From Adenanthera pavonina (Eukaryota; Streptophyta; Magnoliopsida; Fabales; Fabaceae): a stretch of DNA of 64,000 nt. The notes below the pieces were generated by a model. It saw nothing but the letters and a program-made list of their open reading frames with translations. It searched no databases and was not told the origin of the DNA. The first letter of the stretch is position 1, and every line of letters begins with the position of its first letter. A program made the translations under genes and the position numbers. The stretch is from NCBI GenBank assembly GCA_026686845.1, contig JAIVEN010000008.1, positions 32,306,501 to 32,370,500 of the forward strand, in the 5' to 3' direction. Of this stretch, positions 49,858 to 61,529 are shown in pieces.

Positions 49858-50149
49858 TGAAACGGAATGAGCCATGACAGCCACCAAACTGTTCCAACAC
49901 TATTAACACAAGCCACTGTTGGAAACAATAAGTTCATTCGTTCGGTTCATTTCCGTCTGTTCCAGAAATAACGTGCATGGCACAATAATAAGCAGTAATT
50001 CCATTTTAATTCCAGTTGTAACCCCTTCCCATATTCCAGTAGTATAAATAGGACACAGAACTTCGTTGTAAGGCAGCTTGGAATCTTCAGAATATTAGAA
50101 ATATTTTTACAGGGAGTTTCTCTCTCTTTTTCTTTTGGTTCCTGTCCCA
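49858..50149 (+). repeat. 3' LTR of the gypsy element
   Basis: 292 bp, starting TGAAACGGAATGAG directly after a purine-rich polypurine tract (GGGGAGGA, about 49850-49857) and ending CCTGTCCCA. TATAAATA at 50043-50050. Ungapped match to the 5' LTR. Confidence 0.9.
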
Positions 50150-50154
50150 GAGTC

Positions 50155-51496
50155 TATCTTCATCGGAGGGTGGTGGTGAGGAGACGGTGATGAGTCTGAG
50201 GGAGAATGAAAAAGAAGAAGAAAGAGAGGAGAGAGAAGTGATGAGCTCATAATTTTTTTTTCTTGCCATGTGACTATCCACATGTCAATTCTTTTGCCAT
50301 ATTATCACTAACTTAACACAGTTAGTGCCACATGTGCATTGTAAGGTAGTTTTGTAAGCAGATTTAACTGCAGGGATTAACCTTGGTAACAAAGGAAATC
50401 ATAAGGAGTTCTTAATTTAGAAACTTTTAAAGTATAAGGATTTTTTTAAAGTATAAGGATTTGTTTGAAAGTGAGTGTACAATGTAGGGACTTATTAATT
50501 AAGTTTCCCTATTAGCAACTATAACCCAAGCGAATTTATCCATATAATTTGTTATTCCAAGATGTTACTATCATTCCAAATAATTATTATTGTTATATTA
50601 CAATAAAATAGAATAGATTATTACTATAATTTTATTATAAAATTATTGTTCATTTTGCGTTTTCTCTTCTATCTATTTTTGTTAAATCAAAGTAAGAAAC
50701 TCAACAACAAACTGAGATGAGTCTGTTGACGTATAACTTAATAAGAATAATAGAATGAAACCATCAAAATGGCAACTCAATGGCATAATAGAATCTGCAG
50801 GGGATTCAACAGCATCATGCTCATGCAGTTTCTTTATCTTTGCAACTTTTAACAATTTTTTTACTTAAAAAATGTGTCAAGAACTTAAAATTTCATAAAG
50901 CTAGGTTAAATACGTGCTAATAGAATAATATAGACAAAACTTAGATCTAATTTTTAATTTGTTGATAAATGTACAAGTTGACAGTTGTGGTGCTGCCTCC
51001 ATTTTTTCATTTGCTCAGGCATTCAGACGTGAGTCTAGATCGGTTAAGTTACAGGTTCAAATCTCTTTAATATGTGCATGCCTCTCCTAAATATTGAAGG
51101 CTTTGTTATATTGTTAACTCCTCAGATCTTATTTACTTCCAAATTTCCCGGAATGGTTCTACATGACAATATACACATCACTTTTGGTTTTAGCATAGCT
51201 GACTTGTTCCATTTCTTTTTATAGTAAAAAATTATTATAAAATTGGTTAGTGAACTTGAAACACTAAATGTGATCTTTCTTGAGTGCTAATCTAATAATG
51301 TATCTATGTCTAACTTTCATAAATAAAATGTTCCACACCATGGGATGCAAAATTTCTCCCAACAAATATTTAACACAATTGCATATCTAAGACTCAAACT
51401 CGAGACTACTAATTAAGTTAGCATAGTTCCCTAACTATTAGTTGATTTACACACTTGTTGGTTAGCAAAGAATAATGCTTTATTAATATAGAGACA
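50155..51496. other. Intergenic, with repeat copy at 50641-50940
   Basis: AT-rich. AGGATTTGTTTGAAAGTGAG followed by TGTACAATGTAGGGAC (about 50457-50492) recurs near 63266-63300, so it is a dispersed repeat. Around 51025-51060 a GGTTAAGTTACAGGTTCAAATC phrase resembles a tRNA-derived B box, but no SINE boundaries are clear. No gene is seen. Confidence 0.4.
50641..50940 (+). repeat. Direct repeat, copy 2 (pair with 43693-43992)
   Basis: Same order of motifs as copy 1, same orientation, about 6.95 kb apart. The gypsy element lies between them. Confidence 0.75.
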
Positions 51497-51501
51497 TGAT
51501 T

Positions 51502-53809
51502 TGTAATGCCCCTCATGATATCTTTATTGGTTTGTGTTCAGGACCGGAGGAAACAGGGCGAAGTTAGGTTCAAGAGAAGCCAGAAAGGGCTTCACGCCAT
51601 GGTAAGAAGCAGAGTCGCCATGGCGAGATGCCTTCCAGTAGCTTTGTCTAGCAAATTTATGGTGGCGCCGCGGCGAGAGTCGAGATTTTTGTTTAAATTC
51701 GGATCATTTCGAATGTTTGGAAAGAAAGAAATCGGAGAAAGTGACAAGAGAGGCGATAAGGGTTTGACATTTTCGGCATCCAGAAGTGATTTTCGGACCG
51801 AGTAAGCTTGGATTTAAGTTGGTAAGTGTTCTCTACTCCTCCCTCTTCATTTTTCTTCTGTGGAAATTTGGGGTTTTTGGTTTTGATGTTGGATTTCCGG
51901 TTTGTGATGAAATCCACTGATTGAAATGGTTAAAAAGAGGTTAATGATGTGTGTTTTGGTGTTCTTGTTGCTTGGATGTGAGTTTTGTAGGGTTTATATA
52001 TGATTTGAGCTTAACCTAGGTTGATTCCGGTTAAGGCTCTTGGGAATCTGAGTTGTATGGTATTGTTTGATGTGTAAATGTTCCCCAAGAGCTTATTGAT
52101 GTGTGAAAGGGGTGTTGGAACCTTGGGTTAGGCCTAAAGTGGTTGAATTGTGATGTTTTGGTTATTGGTATATTGTGTTAATGAAAGAATTGTGTTATTA
52201 TGAAGGATGTTTGGTTAGCCGAGAGGGGTTCAAGCGTGTTGGTGTTCAAGAAAGCGTGTGGAACTTGTGTGAGTGTGGTATTGACAACCTAAGGTAACCG
52301 GGTGGTTGTTTATGTGGTATTGTATAGTTGTGTATATATGCATGTCCCTTTCATACCACGATATTGATGTGTTGTGTGTATCATTTTCTATATATATATC
52401 GTGGTATGCGTACATTTAGATGATGATGATGATTGTGATGATGATATATATGATGTTGACATTGATATGATATGAGATGGTGCATACATGATGATATGAC
52501 ATGATGGTGATTATATGATGATACATTAGCATCACCATATGATATTGTAAGACTGTGTTATATCGTGGACGGAGTGGTGATGATATGACGATATATATAT
52601 AATGTTTGATGATATATGTGTTAGGGAGGATAAGGATAAGATGTGTGTATATGTATATGTATTAGAGAGGATAAGGGTGGATTATATGTGTTAGGGAGGA
52701 TAAGGGTGGACCGTATATGTTATGGAGGATAAGAATGAGACCCTTGAGAGGACGACATGCATACCATTCATTTTACATTGCATTCAAGTGTTTTATGAGT
52801 TATGTATAAGAATATATATATATATATATGTTTATGTGTGTGGTTATCCCCGGTTACTGAGATATTGTCTTATCTCACCCTCTCCCATGACTAACCCTTT
52901 CAGGTGAAGGTTTTGGCGCTAGTCTTGAGAAGCCCAGAGAGTAGCTGCGGACGTGGGAATAGTCTATGTACTGTTTGTTTTTGAATAATGTATTATGTGC
53001 CAAGTAGGATAGAAGGTTTTGTATTAAGCATATGGTGTTGTAAGAATGGTTGTAAATGTATTTTGTGATGTATGGGTAGTTGCATATTTTGGTTGTGTAT
53101 GGAATGTGTTATTTGTGGTTTTTTGAGAGTGTTAGATGTTGGGAAGTTGGTATTGTGGTATTTGTGAGCCCAGGGTGGTTTTGGGCCTAGTTGTTGTGTT
53201 TAGGGCCTGTAGCCTATCTTGTCATGTTGAGGTTCAAGGGGGTCAAAACTCAGAAGAATGGTTCTTTTGAGGTGAAACCTCTTTGGACAGGTAAGTTTGG
53301 AGGATTTTGGACCTGTATGAATGGTCTATGAGTGACCAGTTATCTTTGGTGACAATTGGATGTGGTTAGTGGTGAGTTTTGGTCAATAAGTGACCAAAAC
53401 GGTGTTAAGAGTCCAGAATCTCCATACGGAGTTGGTTTAAGGCAAGAAGGGTGTCTATGGATCGCTTGGGACTAGATTGACATGTAGGAGTTGGAATTGT
53501 ATCAATCGGAGGTCAGAGCATAAAGTTATGTGATTGGAAATTCATCCCAAATTGTAGAAGTTGCTAATATGGGATATCAGCAGGGGGCGCTGCGACTTCA
53601 GAGTCTAGGCCGCGGTGCCAGTGAGGCCAGAAGCGAGGGAGTTTTAGGGGAGGCCAGAGCCGTGACGGTACCGTAGCGGCTACGGCCCCAGCCCAGTTTT
53701 GGGTGTTGTTGTTCTGTTTCTGCTGTTTTTGAAGGATGAGGTGAGTATTGGTTGATGATTTTGGTAGTTTTGGGTTAAGTCTGGAGGGAGTTGGAGGTAG
53801 GTTGTTACA
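51502..53809 (+). mobile_element. Solo LTR (family 1, copy B), 2308 bp, perfect TSD TGATT
   Basis: Starts TGTAATGCCCCTCATGATAT and ends GGTAGGTTGTTACA. TGATT stands directly outside both ends (51497-51501 and 53810-53814). It aligns with copy A (34301-36620, opposite strand) through shared blocks: GGACCGGAGGAA near the start, a CGCGG-rich block, CCTAAC/GTTAGG-type microsatellites with TATATA, and the final GGTTAAGTYYGGAG region. No internal retroviral genes. Its right end lies about 75 bp from the stop codon of the membrane-protein pseudogene. Confidence 0.85.
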
Positions 53810-53884
53810 TGATTCAAAAGTTTTTTATTCCTTGAAAAGCTAAAATTAATGAAATAAACATATTTTAAGAGAATGATCGATCCT

Positions 53885-54570
53885 TCAAGAAACATTAAAC
53901 AGGGGCAACAGTGGGAGTAGTGAAAAACCACGAATGTTATAAAATTTGATGAGTAAGAGAAGCCATACACAGAGTAGCAATAGGATGCAGATAATGGGAG
54001 AAATGAGGAGAAAGAGCAACATGGCCACATAGAGTGGTCCAAACACCACCATAGCAATCCCAAACCAAAAAGCATAAGCAGGAAAGACAAGCTTACTTGC
54101 AAAGGCCAAGTAATAAGCAACTAACAAAGCAAGAGAAGCTTTAGATATGGAAGGGTGAAGTTGATAGAGGGCAGGGTTCATGCCAGAGGTTAATAATTGA
54201 AGGAAACTGAGGAAAGTTGGAATCATGGAGGCAAACAATATGTTGCATGGGACAAAGAAGAATTATCAACAATCTTAAGTACAATCACAATCCTAAATAT
54301 AATACCATTTTAACCGAATCATGCGGATTGAGAATAGGAGTTAAAGTTAATTAAGTATATTGATTTTTCCAAAAATTAAAATATTTTTTCAGAACTGCTT
54401 ATTTAATTTCTTTCTTTCTTTCTTTGGGATGAATTGAATATGTGCATTTTTTGGAAATATATAATAAGTATTCTGGAAAGATTCTTATATTCAGGATTAA
54501 GGCAAATGATTCTATCTTTAAGACTAGAGGGAGTATTAAAGAGAAATTGATGACATGGGAGGCAAGGCAT
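53885..54570 (-). pseudogene. Small multi-span membrane protein, copy 2 (broken)
   Basis: The ATG is at 54568-54570 and opens MPCLPCHQFLFN, matching copies 1 and 3. The frame then runs into a ~250-bp MITE-like insertion (54285-54534). Past it, two extra bases near 54238-54243 (ACATATTGT where copy 1 has ACATTGT) shift the frame. From 54238 onward the remainder is open: FASMIPTFLSFLQLL, the second and third hydrophobic segments, a fourth helix (SPIICILLLLCVWLLLL) and the tail PLLPLFNVS. It shares with copy 3 the frame of helix 4 that copy 1 lost. It cannot make the full protein. Confidence 0.75.
54285..54534. mobile_element. Stowaway-like MITE inside membrane-protein copy 2
   Basis: Copies 1 and 3 are continuous where copy 2 has ~250 extra bases. 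The right end reads CTAGAGGGAG followed by TA; read inward it is CTCCCTCTAGTCTTAAAGATA. The left end (CCTAAATATAATACC) matches only the inner part of that repeat, so the terminal bases appear lost. The ancestral site is TATT, consistent with a TA target. Confidence 0.6.
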
Positions 54571-55787
54571 TAATTACACTTATTCAAAATCTTCAAGGCC
54601 CTTCCTAAGAGGAAGCTCTAATTGATTAATGCATATACTCGCTTCATTTTAAAATGTAATTTATTTGGAATATAAAATAATTTTAAAAAATTTCCTCATT
54701 TAATATTAATAATTTTTATATTATATAATTAATACAAATAAGTTGTATTAGAAAATGCCATCTTAATTAAGGGTTGTTTGGTTGGCTCAAAGGGAAGGGA
54801 GAGCGCAGGAAAGGAGACATGCTTCCTAGAGGGAAAGGTTGTTTCAATGACCAAAATACCCAAATTTTTGTCTCTAACTCATTCATTAATACAACACAGT
54901 AATTCTTGACTCTGACTCATATTCAATCAACACGGCCTCCTTCACCTCAGACCATTTAACTCATATTCATCAGACCAGCCATGACATTACCATTTTAAGG
55001 TTTCGAAAGGGAGAAATTTAGAATATAAAATTTGAACCTTTACGGAATAAATATCCCGTCAACGAATCAACTGAAGCTTTGACCATGGATTTTTGGAAAA
55101 GAAGTGGGTGAAAAATGCACTTTAGGGAACGAGTTTTTTTCTTTTAATTTCAATAACAAATTAAGTTATGCTAACTTTCCCCTACTACGTTAATAATGGA
55201 AAAAAAAAATCCAATACTACAACTTAAAATAGATTTTTTCAAAAAAATGCAAAAGGTGATATTCTTCTTTTTTGGTAATGGGGTCAAATGGGACTTTACA
55301 AACATTGGGCTAGCTTCAAAAACCCTACATTGTCTTCTTTTCTTGGAGATTTCACCATACCCACGTATGATATAATACGTGCAATTGAATACATCATTGG
55401 CCTCCACCCCTCCATTATCTAATGCAAATTTCTCCCTTCTTTAAAAGGCCTGCAGGTCATAGAAGATACAAACCATGTTTTCCTAACCAATTAACACATC
55501 AAAATGGCTTCACAAAATACATGACCATTGCTTATTTTTCCAGCCATTATAAGGATCTTCTACACTTTTTTATGGTGAAACTAGCATTTCAAACAAGCCA
55601 ACTGTTTACAAACCAAACACTTTCTTTGTAAATTTTATAGATATATAAAAATGCATTTTTTTTCTTTTTTCGGAGTTCAAAGAGAGGGAGTAACTAACAT
55701 AAAGAAAATCTGTCTATATATGGAGCCCACACCCTCTTTTTACTCCTATTTATTTTTTATTCTCTTTCTCTAACCAAACTTTACAAG
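54571..55787. other. Intergenic, no gene seen
   Basis: AT-rich sequence. GGGTTGTTTGGTTGG at 54771, preceded by TAA, looks like the left end of a PIF/Harbinger-like element, but no matching right end followed by TAA was found. A T/C-rich tract precedes the CACTA element. Confidence 0.4.
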
Positions 55788-55790
55788 AAT

Positions 55791-58281
55791 CACTACAAAA
55801 AAAGAGGTATTTAGAGATGGCCAAAATCTGTCACTAAATAACTCAAAATCCATCTCTAATCTATTAGAGACGAATTTAGAGACAACATTTAAGTCGTCTC
55901 TAAAAGTGGCGTCGCTAAATAATTAGAGAGAGGTTAACTCATCCGTCTCTATTTAGAGACGGATTTATTCCGTCTCTAAATAAAACAAATTCATCTCTAA
56001 TCTCAATCAAAATTTGTTACCAAAATTGTTAAAAATAATTAAATAAAATAATAAAAATAGAATATAATCATTAGCCACTTCACCCCCTAGCCCAAAGCCC
56101 ACGCCACATCACTGGTATGTCATTTGTAGTACCATATCATATTAATAGCTTCAAATGTGTCTCACCCAGATTCGAAGTCATGACCTCTTACTTCCAATAC
56201 CTTTGTAGTCATCATGTTGCCAGTTGAACTGAAATGTTTCTGTAGTCTCTATATGTAATATTAAATATATATTATTTATCTACACATTAATATATAAACA
56301 TATATATTTATAAGTCAATATATTATTAAAAAATACACATATGTTTTATATATTCAATTATTAATATCATAAAATATTTTATTTATATATATATTTATAT
56401 TTATATGAATATTTATATTATTTTGTTTAGATCTTAAATAATTTTTATATAAATATATATTTTTTTCTTTGGAAAGAAAAAAATTATTTTCCTAACCGAC
56501 TTTTAAATTTAATTTTTATTTGTAAATAAAAATAATTATATATATTATGTTTATGATCCATATATTTTAATATTTTATAATGTTATTTTTTGCATAGTCA
56601 TATCATATAATATATATATATATATATCATATTTTATATTATTTAATAAATTATATTATATATATGCTTAATATATATTAGAGGTGGGAGGGAACCAGAT
56701 ATGATCGAGTTTTATGTCAGTCTATGATCTAACCCAAAGTCTTGGTTAAGTATTATATATATCCATTTTAAATTTAGAAAGGAGCATATCTTTTTATTAT
56801 TTATACCATAAATTTAATTATGGATTCCTAATGAAAAAGGATTGAAATTTTATTTGATTTATTTTTTAGTATCATTATTACTTTTAACTTTAATTTTAAA
56901 ATGTAGATGTAAATTCTCAAAAGAATGTTGATTTAGAAAGAATTAATGATTAATAAGTTTATAATAAATTTATTGTTATCACAATTTTTTGAAATTATTA
57001 TCATGAAATAGAATTAAAAATTAACTTATTAATTCAAAGTAAAATAAATTAATAAAATTAAGATAATCTACTTAGATATTTTAAACCAAATGATATTATT
57101 AAAGATAAACTTTTTTTTGAAATCAATTCTACAAACATATCCAATATAAAAAATTTATCAACATATGGATTACTAATTAAATAAAAAATATTGTTTAATA
57201 TTAATTAATTCTAGATATTTGTTAATTACCAGGACAATTAAATGTCATCTATGATAAAATTGCTTACGTTCTCTTTTAGTCTAAAATTTCTTAAAACTTC
57301 AATGCTTCCTTTAATTTCATTTTACTATTTCTAATCTTAAAGTTCTCTATATATCCCCTCTCTCCTTCATTTCTTATTTTTCATTCTCATCCTATATTCT
57401 CAATTTCTCGATCTTCTTCCATTAACTACCTAGCATGCTCCTAAAAAAATAAAAGAAACATTAGGTTTTAGGATTCTGGTGGTTTAGTTTAAGGTTGCTT
57501 TTTGAAATGTCTTTTAATATGATTAGAAATACAATTCACTTAACTTAAATTAGTTAACTCATGAGTTTGGTCCATTTAACATACTATAATATTTAAAAAA
57601 TACCCAAAATTTGAAAATATCTCTCAAAATTTAAATTAACATATTACAATATTAAAAAATAATACTATATAAAATTGCAATAATTTAAAAAAAAATCCGT
57701 ATCTAAATCCGTCTCTAAATGTGAATTAGAGGCTAATTTAGAGACAGACAAAGCACCCGCTGCTGCGTTCATTACAAATGTGTCTCTAAGTTCATCTCTA
57801 AATAGATATTAGAGATGAATTTAGGGCAAGACATTTATTGTTATATTCACTAAAAATACGTATCTAAATCCATCTCAAAAAAAAATTAGAGATAGGTTTA
57901 GTGACAAATTTTTATCCATCACAATAAATTAAAAACATCTGTCACAAAATTCATCTCTAAATGTTAAAGAATTTTCAAGAAATAATAGGATATTTTTAGA
58001 GACGGATATAGAGACGGACTTTTTTATTTTAGCGATGAAAAATTAGTTGTTACTAAGTCTGTCTCTATCATATTATTAGATATGGATTTAGAGACGGATT
58101 TTATTAGAAACGATATATACCCGTCTCAAATTCCGTCTCTAATACTTTTCCATTATTTTTAATATGAAAGAAAATTATTTTGTTGAAAAAATTTGTTATC
58201 CGTTTCTATTTTCGTCTCTAATAGTGACAGATTTTAATCCGTCTCTAAAATTCGTAGCTAAATGGATATTTTTTTGTAGTG
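55791..58281. mobile_element. Non-autonomous CACTA (En/Spm) element, 2491 bp, TSD AAT
   Basis: The left end is CACTACAAAAAAAGAGG and the right end read inward is CACTACAAAAAAATATCC. AAT stands directly outside both (55788-55790 and 58282-58284). Both subterminal regions (about 55800-56000 and 57690-58260) carry more than a dozen copies, in both orientations, of an AGAGACGGATTTAG-type motif (GTCTCTAA on the other strand), typical of the transposase-binding repeats of CACTA elements. The interior is very AT-rich with long TA runs and no transposase. A tRNA-like B-box phrase (56150-56180, minus) may be SINE debris. Confidence 0.9.
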
Positions 58282-58284
58282 AAT

Positions 58285-58694
58285 TTCACCACTAATTAAT
58301 AATAAAAATTATAAAGAATCCAAATTCCTTGTGAAGTGTTATTGAATTAATCACTACTTTAGCACTGTTCATGTACGGTGGCAACTTTCTTAACTGTTGA
58401 TCCCAGCATATCATCAGGCGCCGAAGCTCCACAACTTGAAATAATCAATTTATATGTTTCGGATATACTGTAAACAATAGTGTACGTGTAATTTTTAGGG
58501 TGTAATTTCGTAGAATTTCTGAAAAGAAGAGAGTAATAGAAGTAAATTGTATATATTTATATTTTTTATTCCTTGTTGGGCTTTTCATGTGAAAAAAAAA
58601 AGAAGCAATTTCTTGGTTTTCAAAAAAAAAAATATGTAAAGCACATTTGGAAAACAAAATCATAACCATGCGTTTAAAAGACAACAACATCCGC
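58285..58694. other. Intergenic, no gene seen
   Basis: AT-rich spacer between the CACTA element and segmental-duplication unit 2. Confidence 0.5.
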
Positions 58695-59142
58695 AGTATT
58701 AAATTTTAAACCAAATAATATACATTTTTTTAGTTAATTGTAAAGAGATTAATCAAAGGTCGAAGAAATTAATTAATGTAATTTTCAAAAAAGAAAATTA
58801 TTTAGAGATGCTGGATGATAAAATAAAGTTTAATTAACGTCCACAAATTTGATAACATTATTCTTATAATAAATATTTATAGTTCATGGTAAAATTAATG
58901 ATTCTATATTTGGATGATGATACATGTCATCAGCTAAATAATTTATTAATGTAACTTTAATGGGGGCATTGGCAGATATATTATTCCTAAGTGTATATTA
59001 TTGGCAGAGTTTCAAACAATGGTAAAAGTTCATTAGTCATCTCACTTCATTCCATTCCATTCAAAATAAAACTCTCCTAAGTCATTCCATCCTTGACTCC
59101 CCAATTTGTGGAAACAGAAAAAATTAAGTTTATGATGGTTAA

Positions 59143-59737
59143 GGATAGTTTGGAAGGCCATCACTATAATTACAAAATTGGAATTATAATTACAAAATTA
59201 TCTTCATCCCTATATAAACATATATAACACCTTTCACTCTTATCTTGATTCCACATTATTCTCTCTCATCTCACTCTCTTCATTGCATCATACTTACTTC
59301 TTATTTTTGATACTATGTTAAATTTTTTTTCTCTAATATCTATTTTATGCATGATATCATTTCTCTAATCAACCCAAGTTGCTTCATCATTTAATTAATG
59401 TGTGTTTAAAAATTCATTTAATAGCTTTTTTTTTCTGTGATAAATATTTTGATTATAACTTAAAAACAAACTTATTTTTTCTTAAATTAATAGTCACTAA
59501 TTCTTTTATTAAAATTAATTCATAAGGATAATATTGAAATAAAAAGGTTATAATTCATTCAATTCCATTCATTTTATATTAACTCTCAAATAATGGTAAA
59601 ACAAAACCATTCCTTCCTCTTCTGAAACTTCCAAACAATGGAACATTATGTTTCATTCTACTCCACTCCATTCCATTCCATATTATTCCATTAATGACTA
59701 TTCCATTCAATTTCATTATAAACTTCCAAACGTACCC
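59143..59737. mobile_element. PIF/Harbinger-like MITE (595 bp)
   Basis: TAA flanks both sides (59140-59142 and 59738-59740). Left end GGATAGTTTGGAAGG; right end read inward GGGTACGTTTGGAAGTT. It lies in the part of unit 2 that has no counterpart in unit 1. TTCCATTCCATTC-type repeats occur at both ends. Confidence 0.55.
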
Positions 59738-61529
59738 TAAGGGGTACATGCCCTAGCGATAGTGGTATGTCATAGCTAATGCTCAGGGAGGAATGACATC
59801 TTTGGTAAATGTGCCCTTTTGTTTTATATTTATCATTTCATCCTTTGTTTTGTTAAATAAATTTAATGTGGGAAACCAAATGTGTCGTTATCATGGGAAA
59901 CCTAATTTATTTTATTTTGTTAAACCTAATATTTCACTAAACTGCCTATATTAACATTAGACAATCCAAATTTAATTTAATTTAAATGTTATACTTTTAA
60001 TATATTTTTATTTTATTAGGTCATTTGGTGAGATAAAACTAATATTGTTATTATTGTTTTATTTTATTAGAAGCATAATTTAAAACAAAGATAATTTTTT
60101 AATTGATGCTTTTTTAAAAATGATATTAATCTTTTGAAAAAAAATTAAAAATGTTAATTCTCTGGACATTCCAAATTTGCAGGGATGAGCTCCAAAATGA
60201 AAATCCCTCATATCATGTGGTTGCCTCTCCTAAACATTATCTTTTATTTATATTATATTATCTAGAATATAAAGAAATGATATTGCAATTTAACCTAGTT
60301 TTCTCTCATAAATTATACGTTGATCGAGGATGTTCTATAATTTTGTTTGTAAAAATTTTTAAACTAATAAATAGAGCCGCCACTCCACCCATCTAGTTTT
60401 CAATTTGGCACCCCCTCCATTTATCGAAGTCAAGCACTCCATCTTTCACTTTTCCTGGTCCAACTATAAAATAAGAAGCAAACATTCATGTGAGCCACCA
60501 TACCATTTTCTATGGACAGGAGGAGTATATGTTTCCATATATTCTGTATGAAAGGCTCTTTAGCCGTGAAAAGTTTCGGCTTGTTGGTTAGTGAGCTACA
60601 AACTGAACTGCAATGCCGGAAGTTCGAATTGGCAGAGAGACAGAAAAGAAGCAGTAAATGAAAGACTAGCTAGCTCTTTATAATTACATAATTGTGTATC
60701 TAAATTCCATATTCTATATGAAGTTAATGCTCCTTAATTATGAATATAATTTTGTATCTATATTTTAAAAAGTAATGCCAGTCTAATTTTGTATCTATAT
60801 TTTGATATGCCAATTATTGTATTTACAGATTGACAGTTAAAAATCGGTTCTTGACGATGGTTTCTTTCTCAATCTACACTTGACGTGAACCCCACTAAAT
60901 TACGCATGCAATAGTGCAAAAAATATTATAAAAAGTGTCCAATCGTCCACATGTTCGTACTAGGATTTCTTTCATTCTTTTTTCTTTTTTTCTTTTTCAT
61001 TTATTTTCTATTGTTTCTTTCCCCACCAACACGCCCGTCGCTCATCCGTTTCACTCAAATGTTGATCTCTTTTTCATCTCCATATCTAATAATTATATTA
61101 ATTGACCGTTATCCTTGACATGCATGTTATTTTGATCAATGACTGGATTTAAAAAAAAAAACTATAGAATTGAGTCAGATTGATATTGATTTATTTATTT
61201 AGTAAGAAAATTTTATATATTTAAATTTAAATGAACTTGTTGAATCCACAAGTGTCTATCTTTTAAAGAAAATATGGGGAAAAAGAGAAAAGAATGAAAA
61301 CTCCCAACTGACATATTCTAGTCAAACTGCTTTATCTTTATTCATCGTTCTATTTTCTCTACATTTCAACATGCCTTGCCTAAGGAATTTATATATTTTC
61401 AGAGTTGATAAATTCCTCGACCTGCACTGTACTTTGAAGGGAATGACATCGCAGGAGAAATTAGGGCTGAAGTGACTGATTTTGAAAACTTAATGAAACA
61501 AACATGTATATTCTTAACCGTGTCATCCT

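Larger units (their letters stand above)
44718..50149 (+). mobile_element. Ty3/gypsy LTR retrotransposon, full-length, degenerate (5432 bp)
   Basis: Two 292-bp LTRs (44718-45009, 49858-50149) enclose a primer-binding site, gag and pol in the Ty3/gypsy order protease, reverse transcriptase, RNase H, integrase. TSD: AAGTC on the left and GAGTC on the right, four of five matching. Every coding domain is interrupted by stop codons. By eye the LTRs differ at 30 of 292 positions, 28 of them transitions, with no gaps. The insertion is therefore old and silent. Confidence 0.92.

Noticed and set aside
51506..51805. 99-codon open frame at the start of solo LTR copy B
   Set aside because: Copy A has no equivalent open frame in the same phase, so it is unlikely to be a conserved coding region.
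53680..54120. 146-codon minus frame overlapping membrane-protein copy 2
   Set aside because: It is in the wrong frame relative to the paralogues and extends into the solo LTR; an equivalent shadow frame appears over copy 3 (61523-61789).
54771..55630. Possible Harbinger-like element beginning GGGTTGTTTGGTTGG after TAA
   Set aside because: No right end with the matching inverted repeat followed by TAA was found.
56110..56230. Minus-strand tRNA-like B box within the CACTA element
   Set aside because: Too degenerate to place boundaries; mentioned only as possible SINE debris.
60565..60650. tRNA-like sequence (TTGGTTAGTGAG then GAAGTTCGAATTGG), a possible SINE
   Set aside because: Box-like sequences are present but no A-tail or target duplication could be found, and the cloverleaf does not close.
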